Assembly (NCBI GenBank): GCA_035536915.1
Contig: DATLNE010000047.1
Coordinates: 100,021-164,020 of the forward strand
Reading direction: 5' to 3'
Length of the DNA: 64,000 nt
Origin: Acidimicrobiales bacterium
GTDB lineage: Bacteria; Actinomycetota; Acidimicrobiia; Acidimicrobiales; JAHWLA01
The position numbers and the translations under genes are program-made. Positions 1 to 9,624 of this stretch are shown here, in pieces; the first letter of the stretch is position 1, and every line of letters begins with the position of its first letter. A model generated the notes under the pieces. That model was not told where the DNA came from, did no database searches, and worked only from the letters and a program-made list of their open reading frames with translations.

Positions 1-237
1 CACTACGCGCCCGCCAGCGTGGGCGACTACATCGCCGGGCCGAGCCACGTGCTGCCCACCTACGGCTCGGCCCGCTTCGGCGGTGCCCTGCGGGTCGACG
101 ACTTCTGCAAGTACGTACACGTGGTGTCGCTCGACGAACAGACGCTCGCGCGCCTGGCGCCCCACGTCGCGGCCATCGCCGAGGCCGAAGGACTGGCCGC
201 CCATGCCGAATCGGTGCGCATCCGATGGGCGCCCTGA
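1..237 (+). CDS. hisD: Histidinol dehydrogenase, C-terminal fragment
   Basis: This is the last 78 codons of HisD, cut by the window edge. HisD oxidises L-histidinol to L-histidine with two NAD+, the final step of histidine biosynthesis. The reading frame is open from base 1, and the motif GDYIAGPSHVLPTYGSARF matches the conserved C-terminal substrate-binding region of the family. It ends with TGA at 235-237 and overlaps the hisC start by 13 bases, so it is the upstream member of the his operon that follows. The catalytic Glu/His and zinc ligands nearer the N-terminus lie outside the window. Confidence 0.93.
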   Translation, partial: HYAPASVGDYIAGPSHVLPTYGSARFGGALRVDDFCKYVHVVSLDEQTLARLAPHVAAIAEAEGLAAHAESVRIRWAP

Positions 238-1286
238 TCCCCCTGCGCGACGACCTCGGCCTCGGTGAGGGCTACCACTCCCCGCAAGTCGCCGTCGACG
301 TCCGCCTCAACACCAACGAATCGCCCTACCCGCCGCCCGCCGCCTGGCGCGACGACTTGCGCGAGATGGTGGCGACCATCCCGTTCCACCGCTACCCCGA
401 CCGCTCCGCCCGTGCCTTGCGGGAGGGCCTGGCCGAGCTGCACGACGTACGGCCCGAGCAGGTCTTCGTGGGCAACGGGTCCAACGAGGTGCTGCAGGCG
501 CTGTTCCTCGCCTTCGGCGGACCTGGCCGGCGCGCTGCGGTGTTCGAGCCCACCTACGCGCTGCACTCCCACATCGCCCGGGTCACCGCCACCGAGGTGG
601 TCGAGGGCGAGCGCAACCACGACTTCACCCTCGACCTCGACGCCGTGGGTCGCCTGCTCGACGACGCCGCGCCCGAGCTGACGTTCCTGTGCTCGCCCAA
701 CAACCCCACGGGCCGGGTCGAACCCGAAGCGGTGGTGCGTGAAGTCGTCGAGCGTGCCCCCGGGCTGACCGTGGTCGACGAGGCCTACGGGCAGTTCGCC
801 AGCTGGTCGGCCCTCGACCTGGTGGCCGACGACTCGCCCGTCGTCGTCGTGCGCACCTTCTCCAAGACGTGGTCGATGGCCGCCGCCCGCCTCGGCTATG
901 TCGTGGCCCCGGCATCGGTGGTCGAAGGCTTGGAGCGCGTGATCCTGCCCTACCACCTCGACGCCGTGAAGCAAGCGGCAGGCCGCCTCGCCCTGCGCTA
1001 CCGCAGCGAGATGGAGGCGCGCGTGAAGGCACTGGTCGACGAGCGCCAACGGGTGGCCGCCGCCTTGGCCGGCCTGCCTGTCGAGACGTGGCCGTCGGAG
1101 GCCAACTTCATCTTGTTCCGCCCCACGACGCGGGCGGGCGGCGACGTGTGGCAAGCGTTGGTCGAGCGCTCCGTGCTCGTACGCAACTGTTCGACGTGGC
1201 CCCGCCTCGACGGCTGCCTCCGCGTCACCATCGGCACCCCCGAGGAAGACGACGCCTTCCTCGCAGCCCTGAGCGAGGTCCTGTGA
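225..1286 (+). CDS. hisC: Histidinol-phosphate aminotransferase
   Basis: A class I/II PLP aminotransferase of 353 residues that converts imidazole-acetol phosphate plus glutamate to histidinol phosphate. Visible family marks are NTNESPYPPP near the N-terminus, the SPNNPTG motif near residue 155, DEAYGQF, and the PLP lysine K214 in RTFSKTWSMA. Length is normal for the family. The ATG at 225 lies inside the end of hisD (13-base overlap), and the stop at 1284-1286 overlaps the hisB GTG, so it is translationally coupled on both sides. HisC paralogues can act on aromatic substrates, but its place between hisD and hisB makes the histidine role clear. Confidence 0.95.
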   Translation: MGALIPLRDDLGLGEGYHSPQVAVDVRLNTNESPYPPPAAWRDDLREMVATIPFHRYPDRSARALREGLAELHDVRPEQVFVGNGSNEVLQALFLAFGGPGRRAAVFEPTYALHSHIARVTATEVVEGERNHDFTLDLDAVGRLLDDAAPELTFLCSPNNPTGRVEPEAVVREVVERAPGLTVVDEAYGQFASWSALDLVADDSPVVVVRTFSKTWSMAAARLGYVVAPASVVEGLERVILPYHLDAVKQAAGRLALRYRSEMEARVKALVDERQRVAAALAGLPVETWPSEANFILFRPTTRAGGDVWQALVERSVLVRNCSTWPRLDGCLRVTIGTPEEDDAFLAALSEVL

Positions 1287-1882
1287 CGAGCCCCCGAGTT
1301 GCCAGCCGGTCGCGTGCGACCAAAGAGACCACGATCGACGTCAGCCTCGACCTCGACGGCACCGGCCAAGCGGTGGTCGACACCGGGCTGCCGTTCTTCG
1401 ACCACATGCTCTCGCAGCTCGGTCGGCACGGCGGCTTCGACCTCACGGTGGTCGCCAAGGGCGACCTCGAAGTCGACCAGCACCACACGGTGGAAGACGT
1501 CGCCATCGCCCTGGGCGAGGTGCTGCGCGAAGCGCTGGGCGACAAGGCGGGCATCCGCCGCTTCGCCTCGGTGTCGCTGCCGCTCGACGAAGCCCTCGTC
1601 GACGTGGCCCTCGACCTGTCGGGGCGGCCCTTCATCCACTACGAGGTGGAGCTGCCCGCCGACTCGCGCGACCTGGGCACACCGCCGTTCGACCCGCAGA
1701 TGGCCGAGCACTTCTGGCAGTCGTTCGCCACGGCGTCGTCGATGACGTTGCACCTGCGCTTGCGCAGCGGGCGCAACACCCACCACATCCTCGAAGCCTC
1801 GTTCAAGGGCGTGGCTCGGGCGCTGCGCGATGCCGTGCGGGTGGAGGGCACCGACATACCGTCGACCAAGGGCACGTTGTGA
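1283..1882 (+). CDS. hisB: Imidazoleglycerol-phosphate dehydratase
   Basis: A 199-residue monofunctional HisB that dehydrates imidazoleglycerol phosphate to imidazole-acetol phosphate. The metal-binding histidine motifs are visible: [13 protein letters not shown] near residue 35, [14 protein letters not shown] near 65, and the repeat [15 protein letters not shown] near 165. The open frame continues far upstream, but the GTG at 1283 overlaps the hisC stop as GTGA and starts just before the conserved R-T-K-E-T segment, giving the usual family length. There is no fused phosphatase domain, so histidinol phosphatase must be encoded elsewhere. Confidence 0.95.
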   Translation: MTSPRVASRSRATKETTIDVSLDLDGTGQAVVDTGLPFFDHMLSQLGRHGGFDLTVVAKGDLEVDQHHTVEDVAIALGEVLREALGDKAGIRRFASVSLPLDEALVDVALDLSGRPFIHYEVELPADSRDLGTPPFDPQMAEHFWQSFATASSMTLHLRLRSGRNTHHILEASFKGVARALRDAVRVEGTDIPSTKGTL

Positions 1883-2481
1883 TCGCCGTCCTCGACTACG
1901 GCATCGGCAACCTGCGCTCGGCCGAGAAGGCGCTGCAGAAAGCAGGCGGCGACGCCCGCCTGGTCACCACGGCCGCCGAAGCCGACGGGGCGAGCGCGGT
2001 GGTGCTGCCCGGCGTGGGCGCGTTCGGCCGCTGCATGGAGGCGCTGCGGGCTTCGGGCCTCGACTGCGTGGCCCTCGATGCCGTCGCTGCGGGCACCCCG
2101 TTCCTCGGCATCTGCGTGGGCATGCAGATGCTCTACGAGGCCTCGGAGGAGAACCCCGAGGTGCGCGGCCTGGCCGTGATCCCGGCCATGGTGCGGCGCC
2201 TGCCCGACGGGGTGAAGCGACCGCAGATGCAGTGGAACGTGCTGCAGCCGGTGGGCGGCGGCTCCAAGCTGATCGACGGGCTCGGTGCCGAGCCGTGGGC
2301 CTACTTCGTCCACTCCTATGCGGCCGACGCCACCGACGACGTGGTGGCCACCTGCGACTACGGCGGCTCGGTGGTGGCCGCGGTGGAACGCGGCAACGTC
2401 ATGGCCACGCAGTTCCACCCCGAGAAGTCGGGCGACACCGGCCTGGCCATCCTGCAGAACTTCGTGAAGCTGGCGGCGTAG
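1879..2481 (+). CDS. hisH: Imidazole glycerol phosphate synthase, glutaminase subunit
   Basis: A 200-residue class I glutamine amidotransferase. It releases ammonia from glutamine for HisF. The nucleophile is C79 in GICVGMQM, and the rest of the triad is H180 and E182 in QFHPEKSG. The GTG at 1879 overlaps the hisB stop as GTGA. It abuts hisA with no spacer, and the HisF partner follows after hisA. All catalytic residues are present. Confidence 0.96.
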   Translation: MIAVLDYGIGNLRSAEKALQKAGGDARLVTTAAEADGASAVVLPGVGAFGRCMEALRASGLDCVALDAVAAGTPFLGICVGMQMLYEASEENPEVRGLAVIPAMVRRLPDGVKRPQMQWNVLQPVGGGSKLIDGLGAEPWAYFVHSYAADATDDVVATCDYGGSVVAAVERGNVMATQFHPEKSGDTGLAILQNFVKLAA

Positions 2482-3219
2482 GTGGACCTGTTCCCGGCCA
2501 TCGACCTGCGCGACGGCAAGTGCGTGCGCCTGCTGCAGGGCGACTACGCCCGCGAGACCGTCTACGGCGGCGACCCTGTGGCCATGGCCAAGGAGTTCGA
2601 GGCGGCAGGGGCGCCGTGGGTGCACGTCGTCGACCTCGACGCGGCGCGCACGGGCAAGCCCGAGAACCGCGACGTGGTGGCCGCTATCGCTGCCGCCGTG
2701 TCGGTGCCGGTGCAGACGGGCGGCGGCGTGCGCGACGAGTTCTCGGCCGAGGCGTTGCTCGACACCGGCGTGCGGCGAGTGGTGATCGGCACCGCCGCCC
2801 TCGAACAGCCCGCCCTCGTCCGCCGCTTGGCCGGGCGCCACCCGGGTTGCGTCGTGGTGGGGCTCGACGGCCGCGCCGGCGAGGCCGCACTGCGGGGGTG
2901 GACCGAGGGGTCGGGCGTGACGATCCTCGACGCCGTGGCCCAGTTCGAAGACGCAGGCGTGGCCGCCTTCGTGGTCACCGACATCGCCCGCGACGGCATG
3001 TTGAGCGGCCCCGACGTGCGTGGCCTCACCGAGGTGCTGGCGCGCACGACGGTCGACGTGGTGGCCTCCGGTGGCGTGGGCTCGCTCGACGACCTGCGGA
3101 CGCTGGCGGCCGTCTCGGTCGAGGGCCGCCGGCTGGCGGGCGCCATCGTCGGCAAGGCCATCTACGAAGGCGTGTTCGCCGTGGAGGAGGGGGTGGCCGC
3201 GTGCGCTCCGTCCGAGTGA
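2482..3219 (+). CDS. hisA: Phosphoribosyl-formimino-AICAR-phosphate isomerase
   Basis: A 245-residue TIM-barrel isomerase carrying out the Amadori rearrangement of ProFAR to PRFAR. The catalytic aspartates are seen in PAIDLRDGK (D8) and in VVTDIARDG near residue 166, with phosphate-binding glycine motifs VQTGGGVRD and VASGGVGS. The GTG start directly follows the hisH stop, and the 3' end overlaps hisF by 19 bases. In many Actinomycetota this gene is PriA, which also replaces TrpF. A separate trpF lies at 10395, so a dual role is not needed here, although an R-G-W motif near residue 138 is shared with PriA and some ordinary HisA proteins. Confidence 0.93.
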   Translation: MDLFPAIDLRDGKCVRLLQGDYARETVYGGDPVAMAKEFEAAGAPWVHVVDLDAARTGKPENRDVVAAIAAAVSVPVQTGGGVRDEFSAEALLDTGVRRVVIGTAALEQPALVRRLAGRHPGCVVVGLDGRAGEAALRGWTEGSGVTILDAVAQFEDAGVAAFVVTDIARDGMLSGPDVRGLTEVLARTTVDVVASGGVGSLDDLRTLAAVSVEGRRLAGAIVGKAIYEGVFAVEEGVAACAPSE

Positions 3220-3959
3220 TCCCGTGCCTCGACGTCGACGCCGGCCGCGTGGTGAAGGGCGTGAACTTCCTCAACCTGCGCGACGCGGGCGACACCGTGG
3301 AGTTGGCATCCCGGTACAACGACGAAGGTGCAGACGAGATCGTCTTCTACGACATCACGGCATCGTCGAGCGCCCGGGGCACGATGGTCGACGTCGTGCG
3401 CCGCACCGCTGAAGAGGTGTTCATCCCCCTGACGGTGGGCGGCGGCGTGCGCACCCTCGACGACGCCCGGGAACTGTTGCGGGTGGGCGCCGACAAGGTG
3501 AGCGTCAACACCGCGGCGGTGTCGCGGCCCGAGTTGGTGGCCGAGCTGTCGGCGGAGTTCGGGGCCCAGTGCGTGGTCGTCGGCATCGACGTGCGCCGCT
3601 CGCCGGGCGGCTTCGAAGTCTTCACCCACGGCGGGCGCAAGCCGACCGGGCTCGACGCCGTGTCGTGGGCGGTGGAGTGCGAGCAGTTGGGCGCGGGGGA
3701 GATCGTCCTCAACTCGATGGACCGTGACGGCACCCGTGACGGCTTCGACATCGAGTTGACCCGCACGGTGGCCGAGGCGTGCAACCTGCCGATCGTGGCC
3801 AGCGGCGGCGTCGGCACCCTCGACCACTTGGTCGAGGGTGCCGAAGCAGGCAAAGCGGATGCGGTGCTGGCGGCGTCGATCTTCCACTTCGCCGAGTTCA
3901 CCGTGCGCCAGGCCAAGGAGCACCTGGCGGCCCACGGCGTTACCGTCCGCCCGGCCTAG
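3201..3959 (+). CDS. hisF: Imidazole glycerol phosphate synthase, cyclase subunit
   Basis: A 252-residue TIM barrel that uses ammonia from HisH to form imidazole glycerol phosphate and AICAR. Catalytic aspartates are seen in IPCLDVDAG (D11 equivalent) and VVGIDVRRS (D130 equivalent), with LTVGGGVRT and VASGGVGT phosphate-binding loops. The start is the GTG at 3201, inside the end of hisA. Its TAG stop is shared, as the palindrome CTAG, with the stop of the convergent gene at 3956-4651. This ends the his gene run; hisI follows only at 6080. Confidence 0.95.
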   Translation: MRSVRVIPCLDVDAGRVVKGVNFLNLRDAGDTVELASRYNDEGADEIVFYDITASSSARGTMVDVVRRTAEEVFIPLTVGGGVRTLDDARELLRVGADKVSVNTAAVSRPELVAELSAEFGAQCVVVGIDVRRSPGGFEVFTHGGRKPTGLDAVSWAVECEQLGAGEIVLNSMDRDGTRDGFDIELTRTVAEACNLPIVASGGVGTLDHLVEGAEAGKADAVLAASIFHFAEFTVRQAKEHLAAHGVTVRPA

Positions 3960-4651
3960 TCGTCGCCGATTGTGTAGGGGCGGTTGGCGTAGGCCGAGTC
4001 GGATGCCCCGACCGACAGCACCATGGATCGGTCTTCGTATGTCGTCGCCGCGCTGATCTCGGTGAGCGTGCTACCGCGCTGCAACTCGCGGCACTCGGGG
4101 CACACATGGGTTACCGATTCGTTGAGGCGAGTCAACGGCACCGTCCAACTGACGGTGTTCGTCGTGTTGTCGAACACGGCAGTAGCCGGCGTGGTGACCG
4201 TCCGGAAGGTCGATCGGTTCGATACCTCGAGGGTGGCGTACGGCGGTTCCTGCCGGAACGTGCGGCTGGCATTCACCTTGATCGAGACGTTGCCGGTGAC
4301 CGCGGTCATCGAGAACGACGTGGCCGAGTCGGGGTGAGCACTGGGGTCGTCGAGGTCGACCACTGTCGTGTCGAACACCAGGGACGTGCTCTGCAGTGTG
4401 ATGTCACCCTGCACGATGTCGGCCGACGGCGCCGACGACGTGGGGATCTCGCGGCCACAGCGAGCCTGCAGGCCGAAGATGGTGACATTGCTCGGGCAGA
4501 AGTAGCCGGTGTCGCCTACCGGGTCGGTGATGAGTGGCGTGTGCGGGGGCGGCGGTGCGCTCGACGCCGCCGCGGGGAGCAGCATTGCGGCGCCGAGGGC
4601 CAAGGCGGCGACCACCTTCGCTATCGGATGTCTCGTGCGGTTCAGGACCAT
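3956..4651 (-). CDS. Secreted protein of unknown function
   Basis: A 231-residue protein with a clear N-terminal signal peptide (basic start, then a hydrophobic stretch ending ASSAPPPPH). The ATG at 4651 is preceded by GGAGG with a 7-base spacer, so it is preferred over the in-frame start 51 bases upstream. The mature part begins with a DPVGDTGY segment, contains a C-P-E-C pair and three further cysteines, and looks rich in beta strands, as in exported carbohydrate- or calcium-binding modules. I do not recognise the family. It runs against the his operon and shares its stop codon bases with hisF. Confidence 0.75.
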   Translation of the reverse strand: MVLNRTRHPIAKVVAALALGAAMLLPAAASSAPPPPHTPLITDPVGDTGYFCPSNVTIFGLQARCGREIPTSSAPSADIVQGDITLQSTSLVFDTTVVDLDDPSAHPDSATSFSMTAVTGNVSIKVNASRTFRQEPPYATLEVSNRSTFRTVTTPATAVFDNTTNTVSWTVPLTRLNESVTHVCPECRELQRGSTLTEISAATTYEDRSMVLSVGASDSAYANRPYTIGDD

Positions 4652-4751
4652 TCGTTGCCTCCGGGGATAGACGCGCCCGAGGTGGCCGCGTCGAGGGGTC
4701 AACGGGGCGGGAACCCACTGGGGTTGCGCGTTGCCCGCGGGGGAGCGTCGT

Positions 4752-4757
4752 TAGGCT
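4752..4757 (+). promoter_or_regulatory. Leaderless -10 element of the cysteine-synthase-like gene
   Basis: TAGGCT lies 6 bases before the ATG at 4764, with no Shine-Dalgarno sequence between. This is the pattern of actinobacterial leaderless transcription, in which the mRNA starts at or next to the start codon. It is one of at least 21 such elements in the window. Confidence 0.6.
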
Positions 4758-4763
4758 CGCCCG

Positions 4764-5672
4764 ATGGACTGGCTCGACCGCATGGCGCAACGGACGCCCA
4801 CTGTCCCGTTGGCCGACGACGAGACCGGCTGCACGTTGTGGCTGAAGCTGGAGTACACGCTGCCCAGCGGCTCGACCAAGGACCGGGTGGCCGCGGCCGT
4901 TTTGCGTGACGGGTTGGCACGTGGGGCCATCGGCGAGCAGACGACGGTGGTCGAAGCTTCGAGCGGGTCGACGTCGATCGCGCTGGCCATGGCCTGTGCC
5001 GTGCTCGGGCTGCGGTTCGTGGCGGTCATGCCCGACGCGGTGAGCAACGAACGGGTGCTGTTGATCCGCCGCTACGGCGCCGAGGTCGTGCTGGCCGACG
5101 GCATGCTCGGCGCCCTCGACCGCGCCGCCGGCATGGCCAAGGACGACCCCGCCGTGTTCCTGTGCCGGCAGTTCGAGAACCCGTTGAACGCCGAGGCCCA
5201 TCGCCTGGGTACCGCCCCCGAGCTCATGTCCCAAGTCGACGGTCCGATCCACGGCTTCGTGGCCGGCGTCGGCACCGGCGGCACGTTGATGGGCGTCGGC
5301 GCCGCGCTGCGGGAGGCCGGACTCGACACCCGCATCGCCCAGGTGCTGCCCGGCCCCGGCGCGCCGTTCGCGGGCCAACCCGAGGTCTGCGGCGGCATCC
5401 CGGGGATCGTCGAAGGGTTCAGCAGCCTGCTCGACACCGAGAGCATCGGTGCCGACGACGACATCGAGGTAGCCGACGCCGACTCGGTGGCCACGGCGCG
5501 GGAACTGTGCGCCCGCGGCCTCGGCGTCGGCCCGTCGAGCGGGCTCAACGTGGCCGGTGCCCGGGCTATGGCCCGACGGCTGGGGCCGGGGCACAACGTC
5601 GCCACCGTCTTGTGCGACCGCGTGGAGCGGTACTTCTCGACCTCGCTGTTCGACGACCTGCGCGCCGACTGA
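4764..5672 (+). CDS. PLP-dependent cysteine synthase / cysteine desulfhydrase family protein
   Basis: A 302-residue fold-type II PLP enzyme. The PLP lysine is in SGSTKDRVA near residue 38, the substrate loop is VEASSGSTSIALA near 72, and the phosphate-binding loop is GVGTGGTLMG near 174. In O-acetylserine sulfhydrylases the substrate loop reads T-S-G-N-T; here the Asn is Ser. The SSGST form occurs in Cds1-like cysteine desulfhydrases, so either cysteine synthesis or H2S release is possible. It has its own leaderless promoter and is followed directly by a long hairpin, so it is probably a single-gene unit. Confidence 0.8.
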   Translation: MDWLDRMAQRTPTVPLADDETGCTLWLKLEYTLPSGSTKDRVAAAVLRDGLARGAIGEQTTVVEASSGSTSIALAMACAVLGLRFVAVMPDAVSNERVLLIRRYGAEVVLADGMLGALDRAAGMAKDDPAVFLCRQFENPLNAEAHRLGTAPELMSQVDGPIHGFVAGVGTGGTLMGVGAALREAGLDTRIAQVLPGPGAPFAGQPEVCGGIPGIVEGFSSLLDTESIGADDDIEVADADSVATARELCARGLGVGPSSGLNVAGARAMARRLGPGHNVATVLCDRVERYFSTSLFDDLRAD

Positions 5673-5721
5673 AGTTGCGTAGGGATCGCGCTGGAAAACG
5701 GCGCGATTTCTACGCAACTTC
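5671..5721 (+). terminator. Long hairpin, copy 1 of a two-copy family
   Basis: Two 23-base arms (5671-5693 and 5699-5721) flank the loop GAAAA. The arms pair fully if three G-U pairs are allowed. The left arm begins inside the TGA stop of the preceding gene. It is homologous to the element at 13014-13064 and shares its loop. No U tract follows, which is common for actinobacterial terminators. Confidence 0.65.
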
Positions 5722-5756
5722 GAGATTGGCGGGGCGCTGCCGCTACCGTGCCAGGG

Positions 5757-6083
5757 GTGGCACCTGACGACCTCAAGCAGCCGATCATCATGCTGGCCGA
5801 CCGGGTGCTGGTGCAGATCCCGCAAACCGAAGGCGAGCGGCGGTCGCGTGCCGGCATCCTGATCCCCGCCACCGCCCAGGTGTCGAAGCGCCTGGCGTGG
5901 GCCGAGGTGGTGGCCGTGGGGCCGCATGTCCGCAACATCAAGACGGGGGACCGCGTGCTGTTCAATCCCGAAGACCGTTACGAGGTCGAGGTGCGAGGCG
6001 AGGAGTACCTCATCCTGCGCGAACGCGACATCCACGCGGTGGCCTCGGAACGCATCGAATCAGGCACGGGGCTCTACCTATGA
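5757..6083 (+). CDS. Orphan GroES-like co-chaperonin
   Basis: A 108-residue GroES (Cpn10) family protein. The mobile-loop region [13 protein letters not shown], with its hydrophobic G-I-L, is followed by the GroES-fold segments [16 protein letters not shown] and [12 protein letters not shown]. No groEL is adjacent. The GTG at 5757 is chosen over the GTG at 5748 because a TACCGT -10 hexamer (5744-5749) sits 7 bases before it, matching the leaderless pattern of this genome. Its stop overlaps the hisI ATG as ATGA. The role is unknown; it might serve a second chaperonin, or act in a GroEL-independent way. Confidence 0.8.
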   Translation: MAPDDLKQPIIMLADRVLVQIPQTEGERRSRAGILIPATAQVSKRLAWAEVVAVGPHVRNIKTGDRVLFNPEDRYEVEVRGEEYLILRERDIHAVASERIESGTGLYL

Positions 6084-6406
6084 CAGCGATCAAGTACAAC
6101 GAACAGGGGCTGGTCCCCGCCATCGCCCAGGACAAGGCCACCGGCCAGGTGCTCATGCTGGCGTGGATGAACGAGGCCACCCTGCAGGAGACCCTCGACA
6201 CCGGCCGCATGGTCTATTGGAGCCGGTCGCGCCAGGAGCGCTGGGCCAAGGGCGACACCAGCGGCGACATCCAAAAGGTTGTCGAAGCCCGCTACGACTG
6301 CGACAGCGACGCCCTCCTCTTCCTCGTCGAGCAGGTGGGCGGCGGGGCCTGCCACACCGGCGAGTTCACGTGCTTCTACCGCGCCTTCGGTGACGAGCCC
6401 CAGTAG
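6080..6406 (+). CDS. hisI: Phosphoribosyl-AMP cyclohydrolase
   Basis: A 108-residue PRA-CH that opens the adenine ring of phosphoribosyl-AMP in step 3 of histidine synthesis. The zinc/magnesium-binding region is visible as RYDCDSD and the later pair in [12 protein letters not shown]. The conserved [13 protein letters not shown] and [13 protein letters not shown] motifs are also present. There is no fused HisE (PRA-PH) domain. The ATG overlaps the stop of the GroES-like gene, and the 3' end overlaps trpE by 17 bases, so histidine and tryptophan genes are joined here in one transcription unit. Confidence 0.95.
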   Translation: MTAIKYNEQGLVPAIAQDKATGQVLMLAWMNEATLQETLDTGRMVYWSRSRQERWAKGDTSGDIQKVVEARYDCDSDALLFLVEQVGGGACHTGEFTCFYRAFGDEPQ

Positions 6407-7898
6407 GGAGGAGTTCCGGGCGCTGGCGCGCGACCACACGGTGGTGCCCCTGTGGCGCCACGTGGTGGGCGACCTGACGACGCCCGTGTCCGCCTTCCTG
6501 CGCACGGTGGGCGACGAGCCCGGCTTCCTGCTGGAGTCGGTGGAGCGCGAACGCTGGAGCCGGTGGTCGTTCGTCGGCCGCCGCCCGGCGGTGACGTTCA
6601 CGGCGCGGGGCAACCAGGTGACCGTCGATGCCACGGTCCACCCGTCGATCCCCCTCGACCGCGGCATCCTCGCCACCCTCGAAGGCGTGCTGGCCCGCTA
6701 CCGGGCGCCGCAGTTGCCCGAGCTGCCGCCGCTGCACAGCGGCGTGGTCGGCTACCTCGGCTACGACGTGGTGCGCGAGGTGGAGCGGCTGCCCAACGTG
6801 CCGCCCGACGACCGCAACTACCCCGACGCCGTGCTGTCGGTGATCAGCGAGTTGGCGGCCTACGACCACTGGCAACAGCGGGTGGTGCTGGTGGCCAACG
6901 CCTGGATCCCCGACGACGCCACCGAGGCCGACCTCGACCGCGCCTACGACGAGGCCGCGGCCCGGCTCGACGGCTTGGCCCGCGACGGCGCCCGTCCGCT
7001 CGACGAGCCGGTGTTGGAGCCCCCCACCCGGGAGGAGGGGCTGGCCGACGTGCACCGCTGTACCTCGCCCGACGACTACGCCCGTGCCGTCGAAGCGGCC
7101 CGCGAGTACATCCTGGCGGGCGACATCTTCCAGGTGGTGCTGTCGCAGCGCTTCGACCTGCAACTCGACGCCTTGCCGTTCGACTTCTACCGGGCGCTGC
7201 GCCAGGTCAACCCGTCGCCCTACATGTACTTCATGCGCCATCCCGAGCTGTCGGTCATCGGCTCGTCGCCCGAGCCCATGGTGAAGCTGGTCGACGGCAC
7301 GGTGATCTCCCGGCCCATCGCGGGCACCCGCCGCCGGGGTCGCACCGAGGAAGACGACCGTCGCATGGCGGCCGAGTTGCGCGAGCACCCCAAGGAGATC
7401 GCCGAGCACGTCATGCTCGTCGACCTGGCCCGCAACGACGTGGGCCGGGTGGTCGAGTTCGGCACCGAGCAGGTCGACGAGCTCATGACGCTGGAGCACT
7501 ACAGCCACGTCATGCACATGACCTCGCAGGTGACAGGGCGGTTGCGCCAGGGCCTTGGCCCCATCGACGTCTTGCGGGCCACCCTCCCGGCGGGCACCGT
7601 CTCGGGTGCGCCCAAGGTGCGGGCCATGGAGATCATCGACGAGCTCGAACCGATGAAACGGGGGCCGTACGCGGGCGTCGTCGGCTACATCGACTTCTCC
7701 GGCAACGTCGACACCGCCATCGCCATCCGCACCATGTTCGTGCGCCCCGACGGCCTGGCCTCGGTGCAGGCGGGCGCCGGAATCGTGGTCGACAGCGACC
7801 CTGCGGCGGAAGACCTGGAGTGCCGCAACAAGGCCGCCGCGTTGCTCGCTGCCGTGCCCGCGGCCCGGCGCATGACCGCAGCGCGCCACAATCGTTGA
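6390..7898 (+). CDS. trpE: Anthranilate synthase component I
   Basis: A 502-residue chorismate-using enzyme that makes anthranilate with the amidotransferase TrpG. The N-terminal LLES motif ([15 protein letters not shown]) belongs to the tryptophan feedback site. The C-terminal chorismate-binding region has [28 protein letters not shown] and [11 protein letters not shown]. The GTG at 6390 lies inside the end of hisI. No trpG is in the window, and trpD is 29 kb away. No leader peptide or attenuator can precede it because it overlaps hisI. Confidence 0.94.
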   Translation: MTSPSREEFRALARDHTVVPLWRHVVGDLTTPVSAFLRTVGDEPGFLLESVERERWSRWSFVGRRPAVTFTARGNQVTVDATVHPSIPLDRGILATLEGVLARYRAPQLPELPPLHSGVVGYLGYDVVREVERLPNVPPDDRNYPDAVLSVISELAAYDHWQQRVVLVANAWIPDDATEADLDRAYDEAAARLDGLARDGARPLDEPVLEPPTREEGLADVHRCTSPDDYARAVEAAREYILAGDIFQVVLSQRFDLQLDALPFDFYRALRQVNPSPYMYFMRHPELSVIGSSPEPMVKLVDGTVISRPIAGTRRRGRTEEDDRRMAAELREHPKEIAEHVMLVDLARNDVGRVVEFGTEQVDELMTLEHYSHVMHMTSQVTGRLRQGLGPIDVLRATLPAGTVSGAPKVRAMEIIDELEPMKRGPYAGVVGYIDFSGNVDTAIAIRTMFVRPDGLASVQAGAGIVVDSDPAAEDLECRNKAAALLAAVPAARRMTAARHNR

Positions 7899-7902
7899 CC
7901 TG

Positions 7903-8727
7903 ATGGGCGATTACGAGACGCTCCGGGACGGCACCGGCGCGGTGTGGCTGCCTCGCGACGTGCTGCGGGCCGTCGGACCCGACGCCGTGTCGTTCCTCCA
8001 GGGCCAGTTGAGCCAGGACGTGGCGGCGTTGCCGGTGGGGGGCTCGGCGTGGTCGTTCCTGTTGCAGCCCCAAGGCAAGGTCGACGCCCTGCTCCGGGTG
8101 ACCCGCACGGCCGAAGACGAACTGGTCCTCGACGTCGAGGCCGGGCACGGCGAGGCCGTGCTGGCCCGGCTCAACCGGTTCAAGCTGCGGGTGAAGGCGG
8201 AGTTGGAGATGGTGGGCGACTGGCGCTGCCTGGCCGTGCGCGGCACCGAGCCCGAGGGTGCCGTGGTGGCGGTCCCCGCCTTCGGCACGGGCGGCGACCT
8301 CCTGGGGGTCGATATCGCCGTCCCCGACGGCGTGCCGCTGTGCGACCTCGGGGCCTACGAGCGCCTGCGCATCGAGCACGGCTGGCCCGCCATGGGCGCC
8401 GAGCTCACGGAGAAGACGATCCCTGCCGAGGCGGGCATCGTCGACCGCACCGTGAGCTTCACCAAGGGCTGTTACACCGGCCAGGAGCTGGTGGCCCGCA
8501 TCGACTCGCGGGGCGGCAACGTGCCGCGTCGCCTGCGCGGCGTGGTCCTCCAAGGACCGGCTGAGCCGGGCGCCACCGTCGAGGTCGACGGCACCGAAGC
8601 CGGCGTGCTCACCAGCGTCGTGGGCACGGTGGCGTTGGCCTACGTCCGTCGCGATGTGGAGCCGCCTGTGGCGGCAACCGTGGCCGGCAGTCCCGCCGAG
8701 GTGCGACCGCTGCCCCTGGTGCCGTGA
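7903..8727 (+). CDS. ygfZ: YgfZ/GcvT-like folate-binding protein
   Basis: A 274-residue member of the YgfZ family, tetrahydrofolate-dependent proteins that help maintain certain Fe-S enzymes. The signature KGCYTGQELVARI is present near residue 188, with an N-terminal segment (SFLQGQLSQDV) typical of the family. It starts 4 bases after trpE and overlaps the next gene as GTGA. Its place in a trp operon has no obvious biochemical reason and may reflect shared expression. Confidence 0.88.
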   Translation: MGDYETLRDGTGAVWLPRDVLRAVGPDAVSFLQGQLSQDVAALPVGGSAWSFLLQPQGKVDALLRVTRTAEDELVLDVEAGHGEAVLARLNRFKLRVKAELEMVGDWRCLAVRGTEPEGAVVAVPAFGTGGDLLGVDIAVPDGVPLCDLGAYERLRIEHGWPAMGAELTEKTIPAEAGIVDRTVSFTKGCYTGQELVARIDSRGGNVPRRLRGVVLQGPAEPGATVEVDGTEAGVLTSVVGTVALAYVRRDVEPPVAATVAGSPAEVRPLPLVP

Positions 8728-9596
8728 AGCGCGCTGCGTTGCTGCTGGCCGTCGCACTGGCGGGCTGCTCGACGGGCGGCGTCAAGCCCTTGCCTGCCCC
8801 GCCCACCACCAAGCCGCGACCGTCGACCACGGCGGTGCCCGACTACAGCGGCGTCATGCTCAAGGAGGTGCCGGGGCGTGTCACCAGCACCATCCCGCTC
8901 ACGCCAGGGCGAGCCACCATCAACGGCGTGGTGGCTGCTCCCGACGGTGCCGTGCCCGGCGCCATCGTGCACTTCGAGCGGCTGGTCGACGACGGAGTTG
9001 CTTTCTTCGACTTGCCCACCGCGCCTGACGGCACATTTGCCTTGCCCAACATCAAGGGCGGCCGCTGGCGGGTCCGCGCTTTCCGGGCGCCCGACCTGGC
9101 CCTGGTGAAACCGGAGCTGTTCTTCCTGGAGGAGACAGAGACGAAGACGCTCACCTTGCGGGTTGAGCGCTACCAAGGCGTGAACGTGGGTTCCGCGCTG
9201 GCACCTGACCCGCCGGTGACGGGGGAGCCCGCCAACCTGCTCGTGCAGGTGACGCTGCAATCCGTCGACGCCAAGGGCATCGTGCGAGCGGTGCCGGTGC
9301 CGGGCGTGCGGGTCGAGCTGGTGGGGCAAGGCGACTGGCGCATCGACGGCAACGCCGTGCAGCTCACCGACTCGGCGGGGCGGGCGTTGTGGCGGGTGCG
9401 CTGCCAACGGGGCGGGCAGCAGCCGTTGTCGGTGTTCGTGGGCGACGACGGCACGTTCCCGTTGAAGCTGCCCGACTGCGTTGTCCCGCCCCCGACGACC
9501 ACCTCGTCGTCGACCACGACCACCAAGCCGACCGGCACCACGCGGCCGACCTCGTCGACCAGCTCGTCGTCGCCCACCACCGAGCCGGAGGACTGA
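8724..9596 (+). CDS. Lipoprotein with a carboxypeptidase-regulatory-like domain
   Basis: A 290-residue exported lipoprotein. The signal peptide ends in a lipobox (ALAGC, with lipidated Cys about residue 14), followed by a Pro/Thr linker. Residues 60-160 resemble a CarboxypepD-regulatory-like beta sandwich (GVVAAPDGAVPGAIV, then the domain ending in LTLRVERYQG). The tail from about 255 is almost all Ser, Thr and Pro, as in cell-wall-spanning linkers. The GTG at 8724 overlaps the ygfZ stop. The function is unknown. Confidence 0.8.
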   Translation: MKRAALLLAVALAGCSTGGVKPLPAPPTTKPRPSTTAVPDYSGVMLKEVPGRVTSTIPLTPGRATINGVVAAPDGAVPGAIVHFERLVDDGVAFFDLPTAPDGTFALPNIKGGRWRVRAFRAPDLALVKPELFFLEETETKTLTLRVERYQGVNVGSALAPDPPVTGEPANLLVQVTLQSVDAKGIVRAVPVPGVRVELVGQGDWRIDGNAVQLTDSAGRALWRVRCQRGGQQPLSVFVGDDGTFPLKLPDCVVPPPTTTSSSTTTTKPTGTTRPTSSTSSSSPTTEPED

Positions 9597-9624
9597 CCGG
9601 CGCGGCCGGTAGGCTGCATCTCCC

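Noticed and set aside
60..1154. 364-codon open frame on the minus strand across hisD-hisC
   Set aside because: It is antisense to well-supported his genes and has no domain; typical third-position GC shadow.
2482..3219. HisA as bifunctional PriA
   Set aside because: A complete trpF is present at 10395, and the R-G-W motif alone does not separate PriA from HisA; not called.
6350..6420. Tryptophan attenuator or T-box before trpE
   Set aside because: trpE overlaps hisI by 17 bases, leaving no leader, and no Trp-rich leader peptide is seen.
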